A stretch of DNA of 7,996 bases. It comes from Alphaproteobacteria bacterium (GTDB taxonomy: Bacteria > Pseudomonadota > Alphaproteobacteria > ATCC43930 > CGMCC-115725). A model generated the notes under the pieces. That model was not told the DNA's origin and searched no databases. It saw only the letters and a list, made by a program, of their open reading frames with translations. The translations under genes and the position numbers were made by a program. Below are positions 1 to 6,305 of the stretch, one piece after another. The stretch spans positions 1-7,996 of the forward strand of contig JASHRZ010000310.1 of the NCBI GenBank assembly GCA_030037055.1. The letters run 5' to 3'. The stretch's first letter is position 1. Every line of letters begins with the position of its first letter.

Positions 1-85
1 GAACCAAAATCTCGGCTTCGAGCCGCGCCCGCGACTTGAACAGCGATGCAACAAAACCCAGGACGAGGCTCACGGTGTCGATCAT
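1..85 (-). CDS. Integrase-core (DDE) transposase, N-terminal part, cut by window edge
   Basis: The minus strand from 85 reads M-I-D-T-V-S-L-V-L-G-F-V-A-S-L-F-K-S-R-A, then R-L-E-A-E-I-L-V, and runs off the window after 28 codons. This matches, from memory, the start of a transposase family common in Bradyrhizobium and relatives. There a hydrophobic stretch ending FKSRARLEAEILVLRHQ is followed by a helix-turn-helix and an rve-type DDE integrase core, about 350 residues in all. An in-frame TGA lies directly before the ATG, which fixes the start unless a later codon is used. No clear Shine-Dalgarno sequence is visible. The gene lies 252 bases downstream of the second permease gene on the same strand, where an importer ATPase gene might have been expected. 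Whether it is intact cannot be seen. The exact IS family is not certain. Confidence 0.7.
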   Translation of the reverse strand, partial: MIDTVSLVLGFVASLFKSRARLEAEILV

Positions 86-337
86 TCACCGCCAGTCTAA
101 ACCCCTTCGCCTCCGATCGCGACCCCGGATGATGTTTTCGGTAGGCACAGCCATAAGCTGACTTTCCGCGACCGCCAAATCGGAAGGAGACCCGAGCTCG
201 ACACGGTCCATCCCATCACGTCCAAGCGTCGCCCATGGGGCGATTTCCTCCACGCGGGCACGCTCGAATCTGCAACCAGTGTCGGAGACCGATTTCTCAT
301 CTCTGCAGGCTGCTCCACCCGCATTGCGTCAGAAGAT
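86..337. other. Spacer between importer operon and transposase; probably IS left flank
   Basis: I find no credible gene here. A 75-codon minus-strand reading frame (97-324) crosses it but has no recognisable protein character. A short inverted repeat, TCGCCC-atg-GGGCGA (229-243), could form a hairpin in the operon's 3' transcript but has no U-tract, so I do not call it a terminator. Part of the stretch next to 85 is probably the non-coding end of the insertion element whose transposase starts at 85. I could not identify its terminal inverted repeat or a target-site duplication, because the other end is outside the window. Confidence 0.4.
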
Positions 338-1246
338 TCAGCCCTTGACGCCGCCCATCGTGAGGCCGGCGGCCATGCGGCGGCGGAACGCGTAGTAAAT
401 CACGACCGGCGGAACGGCATAGACGATCGCCGTCGCCATCATGTAGTTCCACGGCGCTTCGTCGCTGTTGAGAAACTGGGCGAGCGCCACAGGCACCGTC
501 ATGCTGCTCTTCGACGACAGCAGGAGGAACTGGTAGAGGAACTCGTTCCACGCGAGCAGCAAGGCATAGGTGCCGACGGCGACCAGTGCCGGCGCCATCA
601 GCGGCAGGTAGATGCGCAGATAGACCTGGCTCGGCGTGGCGCCGTCGATCCGCGCGGACTCGTCGAGCTCGATCGGGATGCTCCTGCCGTATTCGAGAAA
701 AATGAAGATCGCATAGGGCGTCGCGAAAGCGACATTCGCCGCGATCACCGACCATGGATTGTTGGCCAACCCGTAGTGCTGCATGATCAGATAGAACGGG
801 ATCGCGAGGAAGGTCGCCGGGATCACGTAGGTCAAGAGTGCCGCATTGATGACCAGCCTGCCGTGGCGGACGCGCATCCGGCCGACCGAGAAGCTGGTCA
901 GCGAACCGATGAACAGCGTGAGGATCGTCGTCATTGCGCCGATATAGAGGCTGTTGCCGAACTGGTGCCAGAAATACTCCAGGTACCAATGGCCTTGCGT
1001 GATGACGACCCAGAAGCCGTCGAGCGACGGCTTGGGCGGCCAGATATGCTCGCCAAACACGTCGCCCTCGGCTTCGAGCGAGACCATCACCATGTTGTAG
1101 ATCGGCGTAATCGACCACACGATCAGAACGGCGGCGAGCGCCATCGCCGCTGCGTTGGCCGCGAAACGACGGCGAAGCGCGGCCCGGCGCATGCGGTGGG
1201 TGGACCCTCTGGCCGCGAGCCTCGTGCCGGTCGTCACCGCGCTCAC
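338..1246 (-). CDS. ABC importer inner-membrane permease, MalG type (family 1 sugar uptake)
   Basis: Second permease of a carbohydrate-type ABC importer, 302 residues. It should pair with the permease at 1243-2154 to form the inner-membrane channel. About six membrane segments can be read (near residues 33-56, 97-120, 131-155, 163-185, 218-236 and 268-288). The cytoplasmic EAA loop that docks the ATPase is at residues 193-215 (ELDESARIDGA, ending in a Pro). The C-terminus, RRRMAAGLTMGGVKG, is typical of MalG-type subunits. I chose the GTG at 1246: its bases overlap the TGA of the upstream permease (GTGA), and GGAGGT lies 6 bases before it. The frame stays open to 1828 but there it only reads across the neighbouring gene. 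The substrate cannot be told from the permease. It is the last gene of the operon seen here. Confidence 0.93.
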   Translation of the reverse strand: MSAVTTGTRLAARGSTHRMRRAALRRRFAANAAAMALAAVLIVWSITPIYNMVMVSLEAEGDVFGEHIWPPKPSLDGFWVVITQGHWYLEYFWHQFGNSLYIGAMTTILTLFIGSLTSFSVGRMRVRHGRLVINAALLTYVIPATFLAIPFYLIMQHYGLANNPWSVIAANVAFATPYAIFIFLEYGRSIPIELDESARIDGATPSQVYLRIYLPLMAPALVAVGTYALLLAWNEFLYQFLLLSSKSSMTVPVALAQFLNSDEAPWNYMMATAIVYAVPPVVIYYAFRRRMAAGLTMGGVKG

Positions 1247-2154
1247 AGCTGCACCTCCGTGGTCCGGAGTTTGCGCATCAGCAGGATGACCAGCGGGATC
1301 ATCAGCGGCAGCGCGGACATCACCGCCGCGACCCCGAGCCGCGGCTGGGAGATGTCGAAAGCGTCGCGGATACCGAGCGTCGCCAGCACATGGGTCGTGT
1401 TCGCTGGCCCGCCGCCCGTGACAAAGGTCACCGAGTTGAAGTCGCCGAGCGTGAAGATCGTCGAAAGCAGGGTGCAGATCAGATAAAGGTTGGCGAGCAG
1501 CGGGAAGCTGATGTGGACGAAGCTGTGCAGTCCGGTCGCGCCGTCCACTTTGGCTGCGTCGCGGATCTCCATCGGGATGGCCATCCTGCCCGCGAGCAGG
1601 ATCACCGTCCAAAACGGCATCCACTTCCAGATATGGGAGATGATGGCGGAACCCAAGGCAAGCCAGCGCTCGCCAAGCCAGGATGGACCTTGGATGTGGA
1701 AGAGAGCGTAGAGAGCATTGTTGAGGAGGCCCCAGTCGCCGTTGAGCATCCAATGGATCGAAATGAACGTGGGCAGCGCCGGCACAGCCCAGGGCAGCAC
1801 GTAGATGAGCAAGAGGGCTTTCATCCACCAGCCGGGGCGCATGAAGAAGCCCGACAGCAGGAGGGCGAGGAACATCTTCAAGTTCACGCCGATCGCAAGG
1901 TAGAGCAGCGTGTTGACCACCGTGCTGAGATAGATGGGGTCGGAGAGCAGCTCGCTATAGAGACTGGCCTCGCTGCCCATCCACAACCCGTAGAGAACAG
2001 GGTAGGCCACGAAGGCCAGGAAGACCCCGGCATAAGGCACGAGAAAGGCGATCGCCCATGCGTACTCGGAGCCTCTGAGGCCGCCGCGCCAATAGCGCGA
2101 TCGCGTGCGCCGCCTTGCCCGATGGCCGATGTCGAGAACCGACGTGCTGTCCAT
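1243..2154 (-). CDS. ABC importer inner-membrane permease, MalF/UgpA type (family 1 sugar uptake)
   Basis: First permease of the same importer, 303 residues. A basic cytoplasmic N-terminus (HRARRRTRSR, residues 11-20) precedes membrane segments near residues 31-58, 75-100, 111-132, 168-190, 219-238 and 272-294. The ATPase-docking EAA loop is at residues 196-218 (EIRDAAKVDGA, ending in a Pro). The VTGGGPANTT motif at 245-254 is characteristic of MalF/UgpA-like subunits near the last periplasmic loop. The length is usual for the short forms that lack MalF's large periplasmic domain. The ATG at 2154 is preceded by GAGAGG at a short distance. The gene starts 27 bases after the binding-protein gene and overlaps the next permease by 4 bases, so all three are probably on one transcript. 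Confidence 0.93.
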   Translation of the reverse strand: MDSTSVLDIGHRARRRTRSRYWRGGLRGSEYAWAIAFLVPYAGVFLAFVAYPVLYGLWMGSEASLYSELLSDPIYLSTVVNTLLYLAIGVNLKMFLALLLSGFFMRPGWWMKALLLIYVLPWAVPALPTFISIHWMLNGDWGLLNNALYALFHIQGPSWLGERWLALGSAIISHIWKWMPFWTVILLAGRMAIPMEIRDAAKVDGATGLHSFVHISFPLLANLYLICTLLSTIFTLGDFNSVTFVTGGGPANTTHVLATLGIRDAFDISQPRLGVAAVMSALPLMIPLVILLMRKLRTTEVQL

Positions 2155-2181
2155 GATCGCCTCTCGTTCTGCGATCGCCCC

Positions 2182-3555
2182 TCAGCTCTCGCCGATCGGA
2201 TATTTCTCGAAGATCGCCTCGGCGCGCTTGAACGCCTTGTCGACGGCCTGTTCCGGCGCCATTGCGTTGTTCATGACATCGAACATCGCGACGCTGAAGA
2301 CATGCTCGGCGTTGACCTGAGCGATGGCCGGGTTGAACGACTCGTACACCGGCATCGTCGGGCCGACCGTCGTCTGCTGGGCGTAAGCCGTCAGATGCGG
2401 ATCGCTCTGAAGCCAGAACGGGTCGCTCTTGACGATCGCGGGCACCGGCACGATCCAGCGACCGAGCCCGCTTTTGAGCGTCGCGTTCAGCGTCTTCGGC
2501 TCGGTCCGGTACTTCACGAACTCCTTGGCCACCGCGACGTTTTTCGCCCCCTTCGGGATGACGGAGCCAAAGACCAGGATTTGGCTTGTCAGCTCCTTGC
2601 CGTCGTTGCCGAGCGGCAGGCCGCGGGTCAGGATGTCGTCGTATTCCTCCTTTTTGTGATAGAGCGCGAGCTCGGTCGATATCGACCCGTCGTAGTCCAT
2701 GACGATGAGCTTGGCATGAAAGGCGTTATTGTCGTCGGCATCATTCCAGTTGACGACACCCGGCGGCACGAAGCCTTCCTTGAACGGCGTGGTCAGCTTC
2801 ACGAGCGCCTTGACGGCCGCCTCGCGCACCTGCGGGTCATCGCTATGGAGCTTGCCATCGGGCGTGACGAGATCCTTGCCGCCATAGGCGATGAGGAAGG
2901 CGTTGAAGGTGTTGAGGGGATCGACCCCGTTGGTGGTGAGTTGGTAGCCATGGGCGTAGACGTTGCGCATCCCCTGCTCGCGCAACTTGGTCTGGACCGG
3001 CTCGAAAAAGTCGAGGAATGCGTCCCAGGTATTGGGAATATCGGACGTCTTGTACCCCGCTTTCTCGATCAGCGACCGCCAGATATGGAAAGGAGAGGCG
3101 CCCATCGCCGTCGGCGCAAGGTAATAGCCGCGCCTCTTCGTGACGTTGTTGTAGTGATTTGAGGCACGGAGCGCCGTGGGGCTGAATTCCGATGTCAGCG
3201 ATTCCACCACGTCGCTGAGGTCGATGAGCTTGTCTCCCCAGGCGTTCAGCGGAGCAAACGCAAAGTCCGCGACCGAGATCTCATCCGGCACCACGCCGCT
3301 CGCGATCGCCGAGACCGCCTTTTGCCGCAACGGGGCGAAAGGAATGATACTGTAGTCGATCTTGTTCCCGCTCGCCTTCTCATAGTCGGCGACCATCGCA
3401 CGGAACGCGACATCCTCCTCGGGAATGAAGCCCTGGGGCTGCCAGACCGTCGCGGTTGTGGCCGCCGCATTGGCGATGTAGGGCCGCGTCACCGCGCCGG
3501 CCGCAACGAGCCCGAGAGAACCGCGAAGCACAGAGCGCCTGCTCAACCTGCTCAT
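2182..3555 (-). CDS. ABC importer substrate-binding protein, family 1, Tat-exported
   Basis: Periplasmic receptor of the importer, 457 residues, in the size range of family 1 (MalE/UgpB-like) binding proteins. The N-terminus is a twin-arginine signal: SRRSVLRG at residues 5-12, a hydrophobic stretch to about residue 22, and an Ala-Asn-Ala site near residue 30. Export folded by the Tat route is therefore likely. The mature part has the family pattern: a first beta strand (TVWQPQG), a helix with DYEKASGNKIDY, then the PDEISVADF segment. It is rich in aromatic residues suitable for binding sugars. The start is supported by GAGGAGG 6 bases before the ATG. It is the first gene of the operon; candidate control elements lie at 3646-3713. 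The ligand is unknown: sugar, polyol and glycerol-phosphate are all possible, and I see no diagnostic residue. The matching ATPase gene must be elsewhere. Confidence 0.92.
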   Translation of the reverse strand: MSRLSRRSVLRGSLGLVAAGAVTRPYIANAAATTATVWQPQGFIPEEDVAFRAMVADYEKASGNKIDYSIIPFAPLRQKAVSAIASGVVPDEISVADFAFAPLNAWGDKLIDLSDVVESLTSEFSPTALRASNHYNNVTKRRGYYLAPTAMGASPFHIWRSLIEKAGYKTSDIPNTWDAFLDFFEPVQTKLREQGMRNVYAHGYQLTTNGVDPLNTFNAFLIAYGGKDLVTPDGKLHSDDPQVREAAVKALVKLTTPFKEGFVPPGVVNWNDADDNNAFHAKLIVMDYDGSISTELALYHKKEEYDDILTRGLPLGNDGKELTSQILVFGSVIPKGAKNVAVAKEFVKYRTEPKTLNATLKSGLGRWIVPVPAIVKSDPFWLQSDPHLTAYAQQTTVGPTMPVYESFNPAIAQVNAEHVFSVAMFDVMNNAMAPEQAVDKAFKRAEAIFEKYPIGES

Positions 3556-3645
3556 GTCGATCCTCCTCTTGAGGCCTGCTGGTGCCTGAATCCCTTGCGC
3601 GGACAGTCACCTCGATGATGTTTCGTGTCTTCGTCTCAACCCGGG

Positions 3646-3668
3646 GCCGCTGGGCTTTAGCCCACGGC
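3646..3668. promoter_or_regulatory. Stem-loop in the leader of the importer operon
   Basis: TGGGC (3651-3655) pairs with GCCCA (3660-3664) across a TTTA loop. Outside it GCCG (3646-3649) pairs with CGGC (3665-3668), with one bulged base at 3650. That gives nine paired bases, mostly G-C. It lies about 90 bases before the binding-protein start, between the candidate promoter and the gene, so the minus-strand transcript would carry it. No run of T follows on either strand, so a simple intrinsic terminator is unlikely. An RNA-stability, processing or attenuation element is possible. The role is inference. Confidence 0.45.
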
Positions 3669-3687
3669 GCCTGATTCCAGGGAGATC

Positions 3688-3713
3688 TGCATAGAGTGTA
3701 TAGACCCTATGCA
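3688..3713. promoter_or_regulatory. 26-bp near-perfect palindrome, candidate operator of the importer operon
   Basis: The left half reads TGCATAGAGTGTA and the reverse complement of the right half reads TGCATAGGGTCTA, so 11 of 13 positions match. The outer TGCATAG/CTATGCA arms are perfect, and the centre has the form GT-N6-AC. It lies 133-158 bases before the binding-protein start and overlaps a plausible -10 box. This geometry suits a dimeric repressor. The GT...AC core is compatible with GntR-type operators, while LacI-type regulators also use long palindromes and often control family 1 importers. No regulator gene is in the window, so the class is a guess. Confidence 0.55.
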
Positions 3714-3725
3714 AAAACGTCGACA
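3697..3725 (-). promoter_or_regulatory. Weak candidate promoter of the importer operon
   Basis: On the minus strand TATACA (3702-3697) is a good -10 box and sits in the centre of the 26-bp palindrome. Sixteen to seventeen bases further upstream only a poor -35 match, GTCGAC or TGTCGA, is found (3719-3725). The -10 is reasonable and the -35 is not convincing, so an activator or a different start is possible. The placement would give a leader of about 130 bases that contains the stem-loop at 3646-3668. Confidence 0.3.
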
Positions 3726-3811
3726 GTGATCTTGAGTGTATTGGGAGGAAGCGAGTTTCTCATAGATTGCGCCGTCATAGCCCTCGACCGTCCTCGCCAA
3801 ACACGCGCGAG

Positions 3812-3823
3812 CGAGCATGCTCG
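3812..3823. repeat. Short perfect palindrome
   Basis: CGAGCATGCTCG is a perfect 12-bp palindrome in the non-coding stretch between the importer promoter and the small plus-strand gene at 3914. It could be a regulator site or chance in GC-rich DNA. Nothing nearby decides this. Confidence 0.2.
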
Positions 3824-3913
3824 ACCGCTTTGGGTCATCAGCCGCCTTAGCGATGGTTCACGCGGTGGGTCGGCTAGTCGCGCTGCAGCAGACCTTCAAT
3901 GGGGGTTCGCCGC

Positions 3914-4112
3914 ATGCAAGGCGTGGGCAAAGACCTCATCATTGCCATCGCGGGCGCCGTCCTCGGAGCCCTGCTCATCTCGGCATTTTCGCTCGGCTTC
4001 CAGTTCACCGCGCGGACGCGTCGCGGCGGTCGGTCGGCTTATCGGCGCCATCGCGACAGGGGACGTTCCGGCCCAAATCGAATACAGCTGGCAGCAAACG
4101 GTTAAGCGGTGA
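3914..4112 (+). pseudogene. Small single-span membrane protein gene, apparently frameshifted
   Basis: From the ATG at 3914 (another lies in frame at 3899) the frame reads MQGVGKDLIIAIAGAVLGAL then LISAFSLGFQFTA, a clear membrane helix with codons ending mostly in G or C. After about 4010 this frame turns arginine-rich (RTRRGGRSAYRRHRDRGR) and loses protein character. The overlapping frame from about 4020 reads RVAAVGRLIGAIATGDVPAQ then IEYSWQQTVKR and stops at 4112, with better codon use. The simplest reading is one gene of about 65 codons carrying a one-base change in the repetitive GCGCGGACGCGTCGCGGCGG stretch. If there is no frameshift, the 3899-4105 frame gives a 68-residue protein. I do not recognise the family. 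It converges on the hydrolase gene, leaving 7 bases between the stop codons. Confidence 0.4.
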
Positions 4113-4119
4113 TTCGTCG

Positions 4120-5403
4120 TCACTCAACGATTGCCGCGTAAATCATCTCCCGCAGCATCGAGCGGTAATGCACCCGCTGCGGCGGGGATTGCATCATGAA
4201 CACGACGAACATCTTCTCGCTGGGATCGACCCAAAATGCAGTGCCGGCGACGCCGCCCCAATAGTACTCGCCCGGTGATCCCTGAAAGGGTGAAACTCCG
4301 GCCTCACGCCGGACGGCGAATCCGAGCCCGAAGCCGTAGCCGGGACCGGGCAGGTAGTACGGCCCAGGGGCGACCACCCCGGCGAGGTGATCGGTGGTCA
4401 TGTAGGCGACCGTTTTCGGTCCGAGGATGCGCTTGCCATCGAGCGTTCCACCGTTGAGCATCATCTGGAGGAAGCGCGCGTAGTCCATTGCGGTCGATAC
4501 CATACCGCCGCCGCCCGATTCCCATTTGCCGGCCTGTCGGGGATCGCCGATGACCGCACCCTCACCGATACGGCGGTCTTTCTCGAAGGGCTCGGCGATG
4601 CGCGATTGCTTCGCCGGATCAGTGACGTAGAAACTTGTGTCCGTCATGCCGAGCGGGTCGAGAATGCGCTCCTTTTCGTAGGCAAACAGCGACTTACCCG
4701 AGACGACCTCGATGAGACGGCCGAGCACGTCCGTGGAATGGCTATAATCCCAGGTGGTGCCCGGCTGGTAGGAAAGCGGCAGCTTCGCGATTCTATCAAC
4801 GAATTCGGCGTTGGTCGGATCGCCGTCGATTAGATGGGATTCCAGGTAGAGCTTCTTCACCGGCGTGGTGCCGAAGAAGCCGTAGGTAAAGCCCGAGGTA
4901 TGGCGCATTAAGTCCTGTATGGAGATCGGGCGGTTGGTCGGGACCAGGGTAAGCTTGCTCGGGTCGGCCTCGGGGTCCGGCTTGTTGTCGGCGGCGACCT
5001 GGAGCTTCATCAATTGCGGGAGATATTTTCCGACCGGCTCCTCAAGGCCGGTCTTGCCGTCCTCGAACAGCGTCATCGCGGCGACCGTTGTGATTGGCTT
5101 GCTCATGGAATGGATGCGGAAGATCGCATCCTTGGTCATCGACGTGTGGGTCTGAGGATCGAGAGCACCGAACGCTTCGAAATAGCCGATCTTGCCCTTG
5201 CGGACGATAAGCAGTACCGCCCCAGGAATTTCGGATTTCGCCACGTTTGCGCGTAGGGTTTCGGTAAGAACCGCTAGTCTTTCGGAGGAAAGGCCGACCT
5301 CCTCGGGCGTCGCCATTGGCAGGCTTTGAGCCAGACCAACTGAGACGAGCACCAGCCAGATCAGCAGGGCGAGCGGGTAGGCGGCGCGCCTTATTGTCAT
5401 CAT
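4120..5403 (-). CDS. Secreted serine hydrolase, class C beta-lactamase/esterase fold
   Basis: A 427-residue protein of the beta-lactamase/transpeptidase-like family (serine beta-lactamase fold, also called family VIII esterases). A basic start and hydrophobic stretch (about residues 5-24) ending GLA suggest Sec export with cleavage near residue 25. The nucleophile motif SMSK is at 99-102 (Ser99, Lys102), in the typical context FRIHSMSKPIT. The second motif is YSH at 220-222 (Tyr220), where true class C enzymes usually have YxN. The third position carries WGG at 382-384 where beta-lactamases have KTG. These changes point to an esterase or peptidase-like enzyme more than an antibiotic-degrading one. 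The substrate is unknown. GGAGG lies 6 bases before the ATG at 5403; a second ATG follows directly. A TAATAT -10-like box (5447-5452, minus strand) has no clear -35. It appears to be a single-gene unit. Confidence 0.92.
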   Translation of the reverse strand: MMTIRRAAYPLALLIWLVLVSVGLAQSLPMATPEEVGLSSERLAVLTETLRANVAKSEIPGAVLLIVRKGKIGYFEAFGALDPQTHTSMTKDAIFRIHSMSKPITTVAAMTLFEDGKTGLEEPVGKYLPQLMKLQVAADNKPDPEADPSKLTLVPTNRPISIQDLMRHTSGFTYGFFGTTPVKKLYLESHLIDGDPTNAEFVDRIAKLPLSYQPGTTWDYSHSTDVLGRLIEVVSGKSLFAYEKERILDPLGMTDTSFYVTDPAKQSRIAEPFEKDRRIGEGAVIGDPRQAGKWESGGGGMVSTAMDYARFLQMMLNGGTLDGKRILGPKTVAYMTTDHLAGVVAPGPYYLPGPGYGFGLGFAVRREAGVSPFQGSPGEYYWGGVAGTAFWVDPSEKMFVVFMMQSPPQRVHYRSMLREMIYAAIVE

Positions 5404-5677
5404 GGTGGTCCTCCCTAGTGCCGGCAGTTCGAGGCGGCATCTCTTGATATTACTCTAGTGGCAACTTGAGGCATCGCCCAGCGCTCAGATAGCACCAACT
5501 CGATAGAGCCACTCCGTCTCCGCCAGTTCGGAGCCGCCGGTCAGAATGAATTCACCGACTTACTACGCCGCTTCGACTGGGCCGGACTAGGTTCAAAACC
5601 CATAAATTCAAAGCATCGGTGGTTTCCGGCAGCTCGGTGCCAGAAGCCGAAGTTCTGAGCCTGACGCAGCAACTGCC
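5404..5677. other. Non-coding spacer upstream of the hydrolase
   Basis: I see no credible gene or RNA here. The part next to 5403 must hold the hydrolase promoter and ribosome site. The part next to 5678 is downstream of the decayed LivK remnant. Its composition is less GC-rich around 5580-5620 than in the genes. Confidence 0.35.
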
Positions 5678-5954
5678 TCAGTTCGCGGCGCTCACCTGAA
5701 TCACTCTGCCGAATGGCACCCAGGTCTGCCCGTCAAAGCGTTGCTGGACAAATTGCTTGATGGGGCGGTAGTCGGTCGGACCTCGTGCTCATGGCGATTC
5801 CCGGCATCAGGCCCGGCGCGTGAAAATCCTTCATATGGCTTGCTTGATACATCAGGTTCTCGCGCGTCAGATCGTCGCCGCATTGCTCAAGGACATGGGT
5901 GAGCGTGTAGGCCCAGGAATACCCTCCGAAATTAGCGGGGTCGTTGGTGTCGCC
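5678..5954 (-). pseudogene. C-terminal remnant of a branched-chain amino-acid (LivK-type) binding protein
   Basis: Read on the minus strand, about 5954-5784 gives GDTNDPANFGGYSWAYTLTH, then VLEQCGDDLTRENLMYQASH and MKDFHAPGLMPGIAM. This is the strongly patterned C-terminal region of periplasmic Leu/Ile/Val-type binding proteins (GDDLTRENxMxQA, LPGI). The match then continues in another frame as PTDYRPIKQFVQQRFDGQTW then VPFGRVIQVSAAN, ending at a TGA at 5678. A one-base frameshift therefore lies near 5784-5797. Only about the last 90 residues of a protein of roughly 400 remain; the signal peptide and first lobe are gone. The 5' side is joined to a transposase fragment. It cannot make a working receptor. 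The family assignment rests on recognised motifs. Confidence 0.75.
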
Positions 5955-6095
5955 GATGAGCATGCGTTTGGCGTAACGAGCGACCAGCTGTCGGGCGGTG
6001 GCGTGGTTGTCGTTGCTGAGCAGGATGGTGGGCTGGTTGTGGCCGAGGTCGGTGATGAAGAGCTGGCGGAAGGTGCGGCGGTGCACGCGGACCCC
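5955..6095 (-). pseudogene. Internal/C-terminal fragment of a DDE transposase
   Basis: The minus strand from about 6095 reads VRVHRRTFRQLFITDLGHNQ then PTILLSNDNHATARQLVARY and AKRMLI. This resembles the late part of a transposase family of rhizobia and other bacteria, where (R)QLFITDLGH-x-PT-(I/L)LL-(T/S)N is followed by a region like RYAxRMLIEN, carrying the last catalytic acidic residue just after that point. The fragment breaks off at RMLI, exactly where Glu-Asn would come next, and the frame runs without a stop into the LivK remnant. The upstream part (6096-6194) has no clear similarity in any frame. The IS family name is not certain; an IS4-like DDE enzyme is my best guess. Confidence 0.6.
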
Positions 6096-6265
6096 GCCAT
6101 GTGCTGACGCTTGAGCAAGGGCAGCAGGTATTCCTCGGCGATTGGAGGGAAGGATATCGTCGATACCCGAGATAGCCGGTACGCTGTCCCGCATCTAAGC
6201 GGCCGAACGCGAGGACGGACAGGAAGTGACGGTGTGCTGCTCATGCCCATCTTTCCAAAGTACAA

Positions 6266-6293
6266 CTTGGCCGGTTCCGCGCCCGTCTATAAG
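6266..6293 (+). promoter_or_regulatory. Candidate promoter just before the cyclase
   Basis: CTTGGC (6266-6271) and TATAAG (6288-6293) are separated by 16 bases, a fair match to a housekeeping alphaproteobacterial promoter. Transcription would start near 6300, only a few bases before the ATG at 6306, giving an almost leaderless message. That would explain the lack of a ribosome-binding site there. It would also rule out the upstream ATG at 6243 as a start from this promoter. Confidence 0.3.
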
Positions 6294-6305
6294 ATCGCGG
6301 CCAGG

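Noticed and set aside
229..243. TCGCCC-atg-GGGCGA as a terminator of the importer operon
   Set aside because: The stem is only six pairs and no T-tract follows on the transcribed strand.
776..1486. A 236-codon plus-strand open frame
   Set aside because: It is antisense to two well-supported permease genes and has shadow-type composition.
338..1828. A 496-codon minus-strand frame covering both permeases, beginning at an ATG at 1828
   Set aside because: Residues before the GTG at 1246 are an out-of-frame reading of the neighbouring permease. The true gene is 302 codons with its own ribosome site.
1390..3162. A 590-codon plus-strand open frame
   Set aside because: It lies opposite the permease and binding-protein genes and is rich in Arg, Asp, Glu and His, the typical shadow of GC-rich coding DNA. 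It has no family motif.
3696..4112. A 138-codon plus-strand frame as one whole gene
   Set aside because: Only its last 30 or so codons look protein-like. The earlier part crosses the operator and is antisense-like low-quality sequence.
5585..5605. GGTTCAAAACCC as a possible tRNA T-arm
   Set aside because: No acceptor stem, anticodon arm or D-arm can be placed around it.
5820..6107. A 95-codon plus-strand frame with many Val and Gly residues
   Set aside because: It is the antisense of the transposase/LivK chimera, and the other strand carries the recognisable motifs.
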